Below, in pieces: positions 1 through 10,675 of a DNA stretch of 64,000 nt; the stretch's first letter is position 1, and the number at the start of each line of letters is the position of its first letter. The position numbers were made by a program, and so were the translations under genes. The stretch lies in assembly GCF_036785885.1 (NCBI RefSeq), contig NC_092323.1, positions 2,892,501 to 2,956,500 on the forward strand, written 5' to 3'. The notes under the pieces are model-generated. The model worked only from the letters and a program-made list of their open reading frames with translations. It was not told the DNA's origin and did no database searches. Source of the DNA: Coffea arabica. Its lineage: Eukaryota > Streptophyta > Magnoliopsida > Gentianales > Rubiaceae.

Positions 1-80
1 TACGTATCCAACATTTTAATTTTGCTGGAAGATTTTCAGTGTCTGTAATTTGAACGAACTTCTGCTACATATCTTTGTAG

Positions 81-182
81 GTAAGAGTTGTCTCTGAGGC
101 ATTTGAGAACTTTCAGTTAAATACTTATGGAACTAAAGCTCAAGTGCACGAAACACCAGAGAAGAAAAAACGTCGGATATGA
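81..182 (+). CDS. C-terminal exon of an unidentified gene (partial, runs off the left edge)
   Basis: A pyrimidine-rich stretch ending in TTTGTAG precedes a 34-codon open frame that closes with TGA at 180-182. The peptide starts VRVVSEAFENFQ and ends ETPEKKKRRI. The basic tail looks like a nuclear localisation signal. Phase 0 at the acceptor gives an uninterrupted frame, which favours a genuine last exon over chance. I do not recognise the family. The rest of the gene would lie to the left of the window. It is too short to exclude a chance open frame. Confidence 0.35.
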   Translation, partial: VRVVSEAFENFQLNTYGTKAQVHETPEKKKRRI

Positions 183-1658
183 CATATGTGGTTTGGGTTA
201 TCTATCCTTGTCCGGTTATGACATTTACGGTTTGGGTTATTTATCCTCTATTTATTACTCTTAAGTTCTTTTGATTGTAAGACTTTTGCCCAAATATGTA
301 CATGAACCCCTTCTGCACGTCTCATTCTTGCCAAAAAATCTCAAATGAATTTGTAATGGTACACTTCCACCATGTACAGCCAGATGGGAAAGATCATTGC
401 AGAAAAGCTTGAATTGTCCCACTTAGCTTTTAGCACTCTCTAATCTTTTGATCATTTTTTGGATTATGCCTTGCCATTTGAAATTATTCTAAGTTATGTA
501 AATTCTTCTCTGTTTACTTTTGTGCTGCAGTTCTAGATATAATCTTTTTAAAAAAAAAATTATTTTTAATGATTCTGGCTCATCTCAACTGCAAGAGTTG
601 TCTGGTATACCTGATATCTGAATATATGTGGCTGGTGTAACTATAGCAGCACGGAGAAGCTTTAGTGCAGTGTACAATTTATTTTTGTTTTTATATAACT
701 ATTTGTGTTGCTTTTGTCAGCATAATTAAATCCTTTTTGATTAATCAATTTGATCTTCTCTTGAATGCTTGGGTTAAGATGATTGTTGTTGCACGTTTGA
801 TCTTGCATGTTTGCTACTTCTGTTAGGCTTTAAGCATATAAAATTTTAACCTCTCAGTCAGTCATATTTGGTGCAGTGAATTAACTTGAAATGGCAAATG
901 GAAACTGCTGTGTGGTGCTAAAATTTCTATGTTGTCTAGTATACCTGATATCAGATATTTGTGGCTAGTGTACTATAACAGTGTGAAGAAGCTTTAGCGT
1001 AGTGTACAATCTATTGTTGTTTTTGTACAACTCACTGCTTTTGTCAGCATCACTAAATCCTGCGTGATAAATATATTTGATCTTCTCTTGGTTGCTTGAG
1101 TGAAGATGATTGTTGTTACATTTTTTAGCTTGCATGCGGGCTACTTCCCCTAGACTTGAGTATGTAACTTTTGAACCTCTTAGTCAGTCATATTTGGTGT
1201 AGTAGATTAATCTGAAATGGCAATTGGAAACCGTTGTATAGTGCAAAGTTTTCTAAACGATACTAGTGTGCACTTTGTCTAGGAGCAGTTGAAAGTTCTT
1301 TTTTCAACCAAAACACAAGCCAGAAAAATTCCATCCAAGCATTCAAGTTTATATGATGATATGCACTCAAACAAAAGTTTACTTGTGCCCAAATTAATAG
1401 AATCATGATATTGCAAGAAATAGAGAAAATCATTTTTATATCATCGTGGACTGGGGAATGTTTCCTTCTTTGTATTTCTTTTTAAAAATTGTCTAAGCCA
1501 TTGGAAATATTTCTCGTAGTTGTATTCATTTTGTATGTCAGGGGAGCCATGGGGCTATACGGCTTTTGTTACTGTTTGGGCCTGTTACCACATAGAATAT
1601 TGACACAGTGGAATCGTGGTCACACTTGTTGAAGTACAAAGGAGGAGGATGCGGGTTT
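183..1658. other. Non-coding stretch holding a 334-bp imperfect tandem duplication
   Basis: No convincing coding frame is seen. Just after the stop at 182 there are two imperfect copies of a ~30-base AT-rich motif (about 178-212 and 217-245, both containing GGTTTGGGTTAT). A larger direct duplication follows: 597-930 and 931-1262. Both copies open with GTTGTCT.GTATACCTGATATC and close with a TTGGTG.AGT.GATTAA-like segment. The copies differ by many substitutions and small indels, so the duplication is old. It may be 3' UTR or downstream sequence of the gene ending at 182. Confidence 0.6.
597..1262. repeat. Old tandem duplication, ~334-bp unit, two copies
   Basis: Copy A (597-930) and copy B (931-1262) share, in the same order, TATACCTGATATC, GAAGCTTTAG, GTGTACAAT, TTTGTCAGCAT, TTGATCTTCTCTTG, AAGATGATTGTTGTT, GTCAGTCATATTTGGTG and GAAATGGCAA. 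The junction is direct, with no gap. No inverted ends or poly(A) are seen, so this looks like a local duplication and not a transposon insertion. Confidence 0.75.
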
Positions 1659-1816
1659 GTTTGGATTGAGCATTATTTTTTTAATTTTATTTACTTACAT
1701 CATCATTACAATTTTCAATACACCTTTTTATCTTCCCAATTACCTTTTTATCTCACATACATTACATCACAAAAAGTACTACAGTAGAAATATTCCAAAT
1801 AACTTACAATCCAAAC
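1659..1816. mobile_element. GTTTGGAT-type MITE, copy 1
   Basis: The element begins GTTTGGATTGAGCATTATT and ends ACAATCCAAAC, giving short inverted ends. The core contains TCACATACATTACATCAC and AAAAAGTACTACAGTA. The same core recurs near 18.75, 22.55, 22.7, 46.97 and 62.86 kb. No coding capacity. The superfamily is not identified from the ends alone. Confidence 0.65.
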
Positions 1817-2758
1817 ATTGGCTTGCTTAGCTTTCTGTATTCCTTGCTTAGCTTGGAATGCTTCTAGATCAAACCTTCCCTTCGTGTTTTCGGGTATTAT
1901 TGCACTCTTTCAAACACTGAGTTTGTGTCTCTACATATTATTCTAATTTATTTTAATATACTCTCTAAAGCTATTATAGCTTTGAGTTGCCCTCTAATGG
2001 GAAGACATTGGCTCGCTCAGCCCGCATTTTTCTCTTGCAATCGTATGAGCTCTAGTTTTTTAGGCACTTCAGACCCCGTGGAGTTGGCAAAAATATAGTT
2101 GCGTACAATTTTTTTAGAGACAGTGAAGACTGTTGTTTGGATGGCTTGTAAGTTGCAATCTAGATCCCTACACAAAAGCAGAAAATGGTAAAAAAGGGGC
2201 GGGATCACTCTGTATCTTGTGGTGGTTGGTTCCACGGCTCTGCATGAAATGACTGCGAGATCCAAAGATAGGGCTGCAAGTCTGAGTCGAGCTACAACTA
2301 CGTTAGGCATTGATGATGCGATCTGGTAATTCACTTATTGTCGGTTGACTAGACTTTGTTCTTAAGTTCTACTACTACTACTTTCTCTTTCTTCCAAGAA
2401 CAAAGACAAAAACTTGTTTCAAGCCGCGATTCAATATCAGCCTTCACTGACCATATATCTTCAAGATCTGTTCCTTTCATGTAATTGGCGATTCCGGTAG
2501 ACATCACCAGAATAAAGGATTGATTGTACGGCACAGCATTTTGATCCTTACGCCAAACATCCGCCCACAATATGCCGCATTTCGGACGTGTCTTGCCTCT
2601 GGTAGTTTTGACAATTCACACTCGTTAAAAGAAAACTAAAGGATAAGAAGGTTTAACGGACCTGATTAAATATTAGGATCAAAATTCCGGCGAAGTCGGA
2701 AGTCTGTTTACAGCTAGCTTTAGCAAAATTCATTCAAGTGCTTTTCTGGAAAATCTCC

Positions 2759-2891
2759 GTTTGGACAACCTTTTTCGTCAAAAAATTGCGTTGTTTTTCG
2801 TGATAACATTTTTCTATTATATATTTTTTTAACATACATCAAATCGTTACAGTAATTTTTTTTACAAAAATTCAAGAAAATGCAATCCAAA
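2759..2891. mobile_element. GTTTGGAT-type MITE, degenerate copy
   Basis: Starts GTTTGGACAAC and ends GCAATCCAAAT. Internally it keeps AACATACATCAAATCG followed by TTACAGTAA, matching the family core in order but more diverged than the copy at 1659. Confidence 0.5.
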
Positions 2892-4060
2892 TGGGCCCTT
2901 CTGTAAAGAAAGTACACCCCACCCCACAATAAATCTTGTGTACTAACTCATTAATTGGGATGTATTAGTTTGATATAATACATATATATATATATGATAC
3001 AACTACATGTTACTCGATAATCTCCAATGGCGTTGCCAGTGGCAGTTTACATATTGCTGGTCTGTGTACCCAAAAAAATTTTTTAAAAAAAAAAACACTA
3101 GTAGCACTATTCCGGCATGTATATAAAATTTGACAAATTGACGAGGAAAGGAGGTGGAGAGAGCAAGAACAAGAAATGAATAGAAGAGGGAATAAGGAAA
3201 TCTCTGGGAGCATACGTCGTAATCCATGTTGCCACATGGAGGGGCTGGGGCTTGACTTTGGCTAATTGGTACTAGTTGATAATTTGATATTATTGGCTAC
3301 TTTGGCTGCTTGGTACTAGTGGTAATTTTTTTTAAATAAAAAATCTCTATCGAGTAAGTATAATTAATTTAATCGTAGGAAAAGAGATGAGTTGGATGAT
3401 ACGAGAAGAAAGATTGTAAATATGAAATTTGAATACGAAACTTTTCATTTATATTTAAAAAAAGAACCTGATCAAAGAGTATACGAGGGATACGGTAGAC
3501 GGGTGTGTACATTACTTTTTACTAGTATTTGTTAGTATTCATTATTTATTTTGCACAAGGATCAGTCCAAAAACTAAATAGTGATTGATAATAACGGTAG
3601 TCAGTACTAGTAGAAATAGTTGGTTAGTAGCCGGAACCAGGCAACCGTAAACCAAACCACAAATCCCAAGTGCCAGAGATGGTACTAAAGGACAGACGGC
3701 AGCGCCTAGCCTACTGCTTCTAAAGAGTGATGAAGAGCGAATGAGGGAATGAAAGCGACAGCAGCCGCTGCAAAAAGCCAAGTACTCTGGTACTCCAATT
3801 TCCACTCTCCTGCTGCTAGGGCTAAGTCCAGGTCCCGTTTGAAGTTTAAACCCTCTCTCCCTCCGATCCTGGATGTTTACTACGCTTTCCCGTCTCGCCC
3901 GACTTACCCTCGGTTTTTCTCTCTAGCTGCTTGCTTCTCATAATCCTAGTAATAATTGTGTATTTAATAGTTTACTCCCAGACCCAGTAATCAATCAGAC
4001 TACTACTAGGACTTGCTACTAATAATTCCCATTCCCCGTCCCCACACCCATAGTGCCATA

Positions 4061-4081
4061 GAGAGAGAGAGAGAGAGAGAA
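4061..4081 (+). repeat. (GA)n microsatellite in the kinase leader
   Basis: About ten GA units end seven bases before the kinase start codon at 4088. GA tracts are common in plant 5' leaders and can bind GAGA-binding (BPC) factors. No functional role is shown by sequence alone. Confidence 0.8.
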
Positions 4082-4087
4082 GCGAAG

Positions 4088-6771
4088 ATGAATGAGGGGG
4101 GAAATGGAAATAGAACTGGAAATGCCAGTGATGGGGATGGTGGTGTGGGGTTTGTGAGGGCGGACCAGATAGATCTGAAGAGCATAGACGAGCAGCTTCA
4201 GAGGCATCTCAGCAGGGCGTGGACCATGGAGAAGAACAAGAAAAACACTGATGATAATGGACAAGGAGAAGATGGTGGGAGGGGGGTACCAATCACGTAT
4301 GACTGGGAAATCGACCCCTCCAAGCTCATCATCAAGTCCGTCATTGCTCGCGGCACCTTCGGCACCGTTCATCGGGGCATTTATGATGGCCTTGACGTCG
4401 CAGGTCCCCCGCAATTCTCTTCTTTTTATTCATTCTACCCACTTTCTTCCTCTGTTTTTTTTTTTTTTTTGCTTTTTAATTATTTCTAAGTTTTATGCGT
4501 TCAATAAGATCACCTCATCTTAATATGTTTGATTGCCCTACTTTTGGTTACATTTCAGGCTGGGCAAATTCTGTCCTTTCTTGTACCTGCATTACAATTT
4601 TGCCTTTTTCAATAGTAATGCGTTTTCCATTGCTTTTTGCTATCAAGAATTTTAAGTGTATAATTTTGTTTGATCTGATTGGCGCGGTCACTTCTGGTTC
4701 AGGCCTTGCTTGGCATGTTCGTTATAGACTGGTCCTCTCCTTGTATGTATATGCATGCCAAGTTGCCCATGTTAAGTGCCATAAGGTCATGCCATTTAGC
4801 TGAATTAGTGTCTATCAGGAGTAATCTCGTTTATATCCGTCATCTGCATATCGCGTTTTTATTTTGTTTTTCGTGTTTTTTAAGATGCTCTCCTACCCAA
4901 GCAACCCTTTGCCTACAAGTCCCTGTCTTGGAAAACTTAACGAATTACTATAACAACAAAAATTGATATGTCAAGCGGAATAATGTAATGAAATATCCAT
5001 GCTGGTGAGGTCATAGTTTGACGAGTTTTCACCCTGTAGGATTGTGATTTAAGGTTCTGCTGAGATACAAGTTACCTTCTTCCTTTGTTTGTATCATCAG
5101 TAAAGCTTCTTGACTGGGGAGAAGAGGGTCAAAGGACTGAGGCTGAAATAGCTTCCCTTAGGGCTGCCTTCACTCAAGAAGTTTCTGTTTGGCACAGGCT
5201 AGATCATCCTAACGTGTCAAAGGTAGGAGCTATCTATTCATGCACTTTTGTTTTTTCATTTTTCCTGCTGTTTGGTTATTTAATAGCTCAAGAGTTTAGT
5301 TCTCAGCAAGACTTTACTTCTTGATACTCGTATATATGCTGCTATCTTTTATCATCTTTTGTTTATATAGACTGATATTAATTTAAAATTCCTTCTACAG
5401 TTTATAGGAGCCACCATGGGCGCATCAGACCTAACCATACTGACAGATAATGGTCATGTTGGCATGCCACGTAACATGTGCTGTGTTGTTGTTGAGTATC
5501 TTCCTGGAGGAACTTTGAAATCATACCTCATTAAGAATCGGAGAAGGAAGCTGGCTTTCAAAGTTGTTATCCAACTGGCATTGGATCTTGCACGCGGGTG
5601 AAATTTACTGTTTCTTGTTATGCTATTTAAGAATATGATATTTGGTATTTTTTGCAAATTTAGAAACTTGGTTGAATTTCAGAGATGTTCTTGAGACTGC
5701 AACTTGGGTTTCTCCGGGATTTGGAACTGAACTTTTCTTAATCTTTTACAGATTGAGCTATCTTCACTCCAAAAAGATTGTCCACAGAGATGTAAAAACA
5801 GAAAATATGCTCCTTGATAAGACTCGAACTGTGAAAATAGCTGACTTTGGGGTTGCTCGTGTTGAGGCTTCAAATCCCAACGACATGACTGGTGAGACTG
5901 GAACCCTTGGTTACATGGCTCCTGAGGTAACCCAATTATCCAGCTAGGGTGCATATTTCTAGTGCATGTATGTATTTCGTAGCTTTGACATGCACTTTAT
6001 AGCAAAAGATCATGTTGCTCTCTGTCAGCTTGAACCTTCACATCCTCTAACCACTCAAATTTCTTCCAATCCTGTAAACCCAGGTTCTGAATGGTAACCC
6101 CTATAACAGAAAATGCGACGTGTATAGTTTTGGCATTTGCCTTTGGGAGATATATTGCTGTGACATGCCATATCCAGATCTCAGCTTCTCAGAAGTAACT
6201 TCAGCTGTTGTGCGCCAGGTAAGTAACTTTTACTTCGTAGATGGTTTTGCACTTGTTAACGCATTTTGTTTAATGGAAGATGTTTAAATGCTTCTATAGA
6301 AATTTAATCAGAAACGCGGGTTCAAGAATTAGCTGCCCATGACCTCTTTATGGATTGACAAGATTGTCTACGAAAATACTTAATCTATCAGCCTTTTAGG
6401 AAAGAATATTACCTTGCCTGAGTTTGAGTACTTCAGGATGAAGTGTGCAAACAATTTCGTAAATTATCATTGCTCAAGATACATGTGCGCAAACAACTAT
6501 TAAGGTTGCTGTTGCTGAGATTTTGTTGTGGTTGAATACTCATATTTCCTTTCTGCAACTACAGAATCTAAGGCCAGAGATACCTCGGTGTTGCCCAAGC
6601 TCTCTTGCAAATGTGATGAAGCGATGTTGGGATGCAAATCCTGACAAGCGGCCTGAGATGGATGAGGCAGTTTCCATGATAGAGGCGATTGACACATCAA
6701 GGGGTGGGGGAATGATTCCTCATGATCAAGCTCACGGTTGTTTCTGCTTCCGCAAACATCGAGGGCCTTGA
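4088..6771 (+). CDS. CBC1: Raf-like serine/threonine protein kinase, CBC1 type (six exons)
   Basis: Exons 4088-4403, 5101-5222, 5401-5597, 5752-5926, 6084-6218 and 6565-6771 join in frame to 383 residues; all junctions are GT-AG. The N-terminal ~70 residues are Gly/Asn/Asp-rich. The kinase domain follows: glycine loop [11 protein letters not shown] (87-97), ATP-anchoring Lys107 in VAVK, catalytic HRDVKTEN with Asp225, DFG with Asp243, and the GTLGYMAPE activation segment. The length and the C-terminal CFCFRKHRG tail match plant Raf-like subfamily C kinases. The sequence and its position beside CYP38 point to CBC1 (At3g01490). In Arabidopsis, CBC1 and CBC2 act in guard cells, link phototropin and CO2 (HT1) signalling, and repress S-type anion channels to promote stomatal opening. 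It is convergent with CYP38, with ~0.8 kb between the stops. Confidence 0.9.
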
Positions 6772-7564
6772 AAATTTTGATTTCACTGTGACAGGTTTGA
6801 AAGCTGTAAACTGGCAACCAAGGTTCCAGGTTGGATTGAACATAGGAGGAGAAAATTGCGTTGAAGGAGAAATTAGATGACATGATTGGGCTGTCAACAA
6901 TGACCTTTTAGCTTATAGATGATCAAGCAGCTGCAAAGCAAGTAGAATTTTGTTTTGGCATGGATATTGTAAAGCTTTCCGTAGGCCTTATTTAGCATTA
7001 TTCTTCCCTTTTCTAATTATCTGGGTGGTCCTTTGCAAGACCGCAATATCACCTCCACAAGATTGGTATAGTATTATTTTTTAGTATAGTTGCATTATTA
7101 TTTAGAGATGTTATGCTCTTAAAGTCAGTTTGATCTATCATGCTTTTGGAGCTGTGAATAACATATGATGGTACTTCTGCGGTTTACTATTTCATTGAAA
7201 TCAATGTGCCGTAACCTTAGATATGAATTCATACAATTCATGGTGGAATTCTGTTTGTTTTAAGCATAATGAATCGCAATCATTTGTGAAGCGGACAGAA
7301 GAAGATAGTATCCATCAGGCAGCAGCATAGCTTTTAAACTAATCTGTACTGATATTATTGAATACGCAGTACTCCAATATTAACTCTCTATTATTAAAAG
7401 AATACAACAAAATCATTTGAATACAAACGACCTAAAATGGATATCAAACAAATTCCCAAGTGACTCCGCACTGATCCATAGTGAAATATTTTGTCCTTCC
7501 CAAATGACTCCGGACCGATCCGTTGCGGATTATTTGTCCTTCCAAAACAAACAAACAGGGACAT
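6772..7564. other. Convergent intergenic region between the kinase and CYP38
   Basis: Contains the 3' UTRs of two genes meeting tail to tail. No repeat with recognisable ends and no additional coding frame is seen. Confidence 0.6.
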
Positions 7565-7568
7565 CTAA

Positions 7569-7603
<35 letters not shown>

Positions 7604-7739
7604 CAGACCAGAGACCACTTGAATTGACTCTATAACGTCTCCTACCTTGAGATCTGCCAAATAATCCTGATTTTCTGTTATGTAACCAAATACTGCATAG
7701 CGGCCATCCAGAATGTTTGCGTTGCTGGGAGTTAGTTCG

Positions 7740-7771
<32 letters not shown>

Positions 7772-10675
7772 AGCAGAATTGTCCTCAAACTCCTGTAACC
7801 AACAGTTAAGTGACTTAGAACGAGATTTTACAGTATACATTCAATATTTAAAAGATAAATTCTTATCGCGTGGAGTCCTCACATCCCTAGCCATCGCCAT
7901 TGTTCCAAAGGCATTGAAAGGAAGCCTAGTCTGAGCCTTGTAAAGACCTAATTCCTGCTCAGTCACAATACTTAAACTATCAATTTCTTCCAAAGCAAGT
8001 TAATGTTTACCACAGCAAAACAGGGGAACTTGGAACCAAGTCGAGATGGGTAGACGCACTAAAAAAACAATTATCAAACTTGTTAACAATGATATGCACA
8101 TAACTGACAAAAGAGGATGAATAAACTGCAGCAAGACGAGACTGGAAACCAATCTTTGAGAGGTTTTTGTGTTTGTCCTCGGTTTCTCGTATTTTACATG
8201 CATAAATTATCTTATCTTTGGTTCGAGAGCTTGAATACATTTTTATATGGAAGTGATGACCACGAGGAATAAGGATGGCAATTGAGAAACTTACTTCCAG
8301 AGTGGCTCCATAAAAAGGTGCTTTCTCTCCATTCACCATAATTTCCAGAGGTATTGTACGGGTCTTTTCTGTACTTGGGTCAATGAAACCATCAGCAGGG
8401 CCTTCTGGATCTCCTGTTTGAACTACAAATCCATCCGCTGCAGAATGTCCAACAGAAGTATATCTATGAATGTGAACATGCACTTAAAGATTCATAAATT
8501 CCTTGTTTGTTATGTCATTTTTTTTTAACATCACCTCAACATGAATATTTAACATGGCACTAAAAATTTACTATCTACAACTTATTTACCTCTCTGAATC
8601 TCCATGCCATCGTAAAAATGCCTCTCTACCAAGTCTACAAAATTCCCAGCAGTTACTGGGGCATTATAACCATCCAGAACAATACGAAATATGCATTCAT
8701 CCAGGCTGGGATTGTCTTTCACCTTGACCTTCATATCCACAGCTGCTCTCCCTTTCAGTAAAGGCATATTCTGATATTCTTCTGGTACTTCATATGGAAA
8801 GCCATCTACCATGTCTTCTTCAACACTGCAGAAACCCAATGCCGCAGGAAGATCTCAGCTGCAGTCAATGACAAGGGCTTAAATGAGAATACTGTACCTT
8901 AAACATTTACTTTTCCGTTTCCTTCCCAAGTTTATGTTTACAAGTCAATTTGCTTAAAAGCAAACAAGGGCTTCTAAAATTTTTTAATTTAAACCTTCTT
9001 TTCTAAGGCTTCATGCCCCATTTCCAAAAGGGAATAATAATAATAAATATAATTTTTGTTTTCCCAAAGAGAGACGTTGCTATGGATGTTCCAATCCAGG
9101 GGAAATACTGAACCGCTAGAGGCAGCTGTTAAAGCACAAAAGTGCAAAATGTGAAATGCATGTGTAAACTGATGATGGACCACTTTCCTTTCTTTTCTTG
9201 GGATAAGTAAATAGTTGGAGTTCTCAATTCTTTTCTGGAAAAATTCTAAGCATCGTCTTTTATCTATTTGTTTGTTTGTTCCATCCAGGATAATAAAATG
9301 AACAAATCAACAGTTTTCAACAAGCAATTGCAAACAATTGTGCCTGAGGGAAAATTCAACGGTGAAACTGTACTCAAGGAGTTCCAATCACACTCCAAGA
9401 GTTTCTAAAAGGCAATTTAAAAAAAAAAAAAAACCCCCTCTCCTGGCCCTGATTTATTATCAAGAAAGGTGGATGACACCTACTCATATAGACCACATTC
9501 TGTGTCTTTGAGAGTAAAGCAACTTTTTTAATTCGTCCATGTTTTTCCTTCAATTTCTTAGATTAGTGCAAGCGCCAGCATTCTATAGGTGCAACACATT
9601 TCTTAAGTGTACTTCAGCGTATAGTAAATGCAGAAAAGTTCACAACCCAAAAAATTGACCAATAAGAACACCAGTATCAACTTATAGTCAATGAGCAAGC
9701 ATGAGTGATGAAGAAAATCAAAAAAGTTTCTCCAACTCACCCTCCCACATAGTTGAGCAGTTCCGTTTGCTTAGGGGATACAGCATCCCGATTCCTGTCC
9801 TCAATAATTTGTTCAAGTTCTTCCATCCCAGCCTCCAGTTTGTTAAGCATTTCAATGCCATGGTCAACCTTAGATTTTGCTAATCCTGACACAATCACAG
9901 TTCTACCCTGCTTGAGAGCCCGAGATGCTTGTCTGACATTCTACAAATAAACAAGATCACATACCAACAAAAATGATCACAATTCATTTCCATAACAATG
10001 TGATCTAATTAAGAGGGGGGAAAAATGGTAGATTCTCTCACTCTTTCAACAGAGTCGAGGGCCTTGACACCAGCAAGCTTGAGGCTGTCTGTAATATCTT
10101 CAAGCGGCTTCTGAACTTCCCTAATAGCCTTGTTATCAATGGGCAGTGCGTACCTCAAGAGCGCCCCGGGGTCCTTAATTGGCGGTCCAGAGATCAAAAC
10201 CGATACATCTGGCAATGCTGGATTGCTGGTAGTATTGGCCAATGCTGGCACCCCAGTTAACAACCCAACTGCTAATGCTATAGAGATCGCGCATCCCTTT
10301 AGAGATGGGAAGAACCAGTTTTCCTGTTCAAAGACCCCCCCCCCCCAACAAAAAAAAAAAAGGAAAAATGTAAACTTTCATAAAAGTTAACCCAGACATT
10401 TGAAATCTAAATCGAAGAATTTTCAAATAAACCAAGCGAAGTAAGATAGAAAAGGGCAAAAATGGGGAGCTTGCCTGCTTAGGAGGAGACCGAAATGGAG
10501 GTGGGGTTTGGGAGCAGCATAAGGGCTTTAGCGGTTGAATGGGAGCATTGTTAGGAGAGGGAGCAAAGTGGAAGTTAGTGCGAGTAGCAGTAGAGGAGAG
10601 CTTATGGTGAACAGATTTTTTAAGGGGAGATGTGGCAACAAAAGAATATTGGTGGCAGGAAATGATGGCTGCCAT
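7565..10675 (-). CDS. CYP38: Thylakoid-lumen cyclophilin-like protein CYP38 (seven exons)
   Basis: Minus-strand exons 10675-10475, 10323-10042, 9940-9741, 8825-8590, 8437-8295, 7954-7883 and 7792-7565 join in frame to 453 residues. The start MAAIISCHQ is chosen because the family begins MAA; an in-frame frame upstream has no family support. Residues 1-67 are a Ser/Thr-rich chloroplast transit peptide. Residues 78-96 are a hydrophobic lumen-targeting segment ending VPALA. Next come an N-terminal helical region ([18 protein letters not shown]) and a C-terminal cyclophilin-like domain ([47 protein letters not shown]), closing [11 protein letters not shown]38 (TLP40 in spinach) assists photosystem II assembly and repair, and is reported to have little or no isomerase activity. 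Intron 1 uses a GC-AG boundary (CAG|GCAAGC). The match to At3g01480 is close throughout. Confidence 0.95.

Larger units (their letters stand above)
1817..4087. other. Intergenic region and promoter side of the CBC1-like kinase
   Basis: Mostly AT-rich non-coding DNA. A degenerate GTTTGGAT-type element spans about 2759-2891. A minus-strand open frame at about 2349-2600 reads plausibly like protein (contains NQSFILVMSTG and LEDIWSVKADI) but has no start, no splice partners and no family I can name. It may be a decayed gene fragment. A short TA run is at about 2986-2997. The last few hundred bases, with (GA)n just before the kinase ATG, are the probable promoter and leader. Confidence 0.5.

Noticed and set aside
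2349-2600. Minus-strand frame with NQSFILVMSTG and LEDIWSVKADI
   Set aside because: Reads somewhat like protein but has no start, no splice partners, an upstream stop and no family I can name; only noted as a possible gene fragment.
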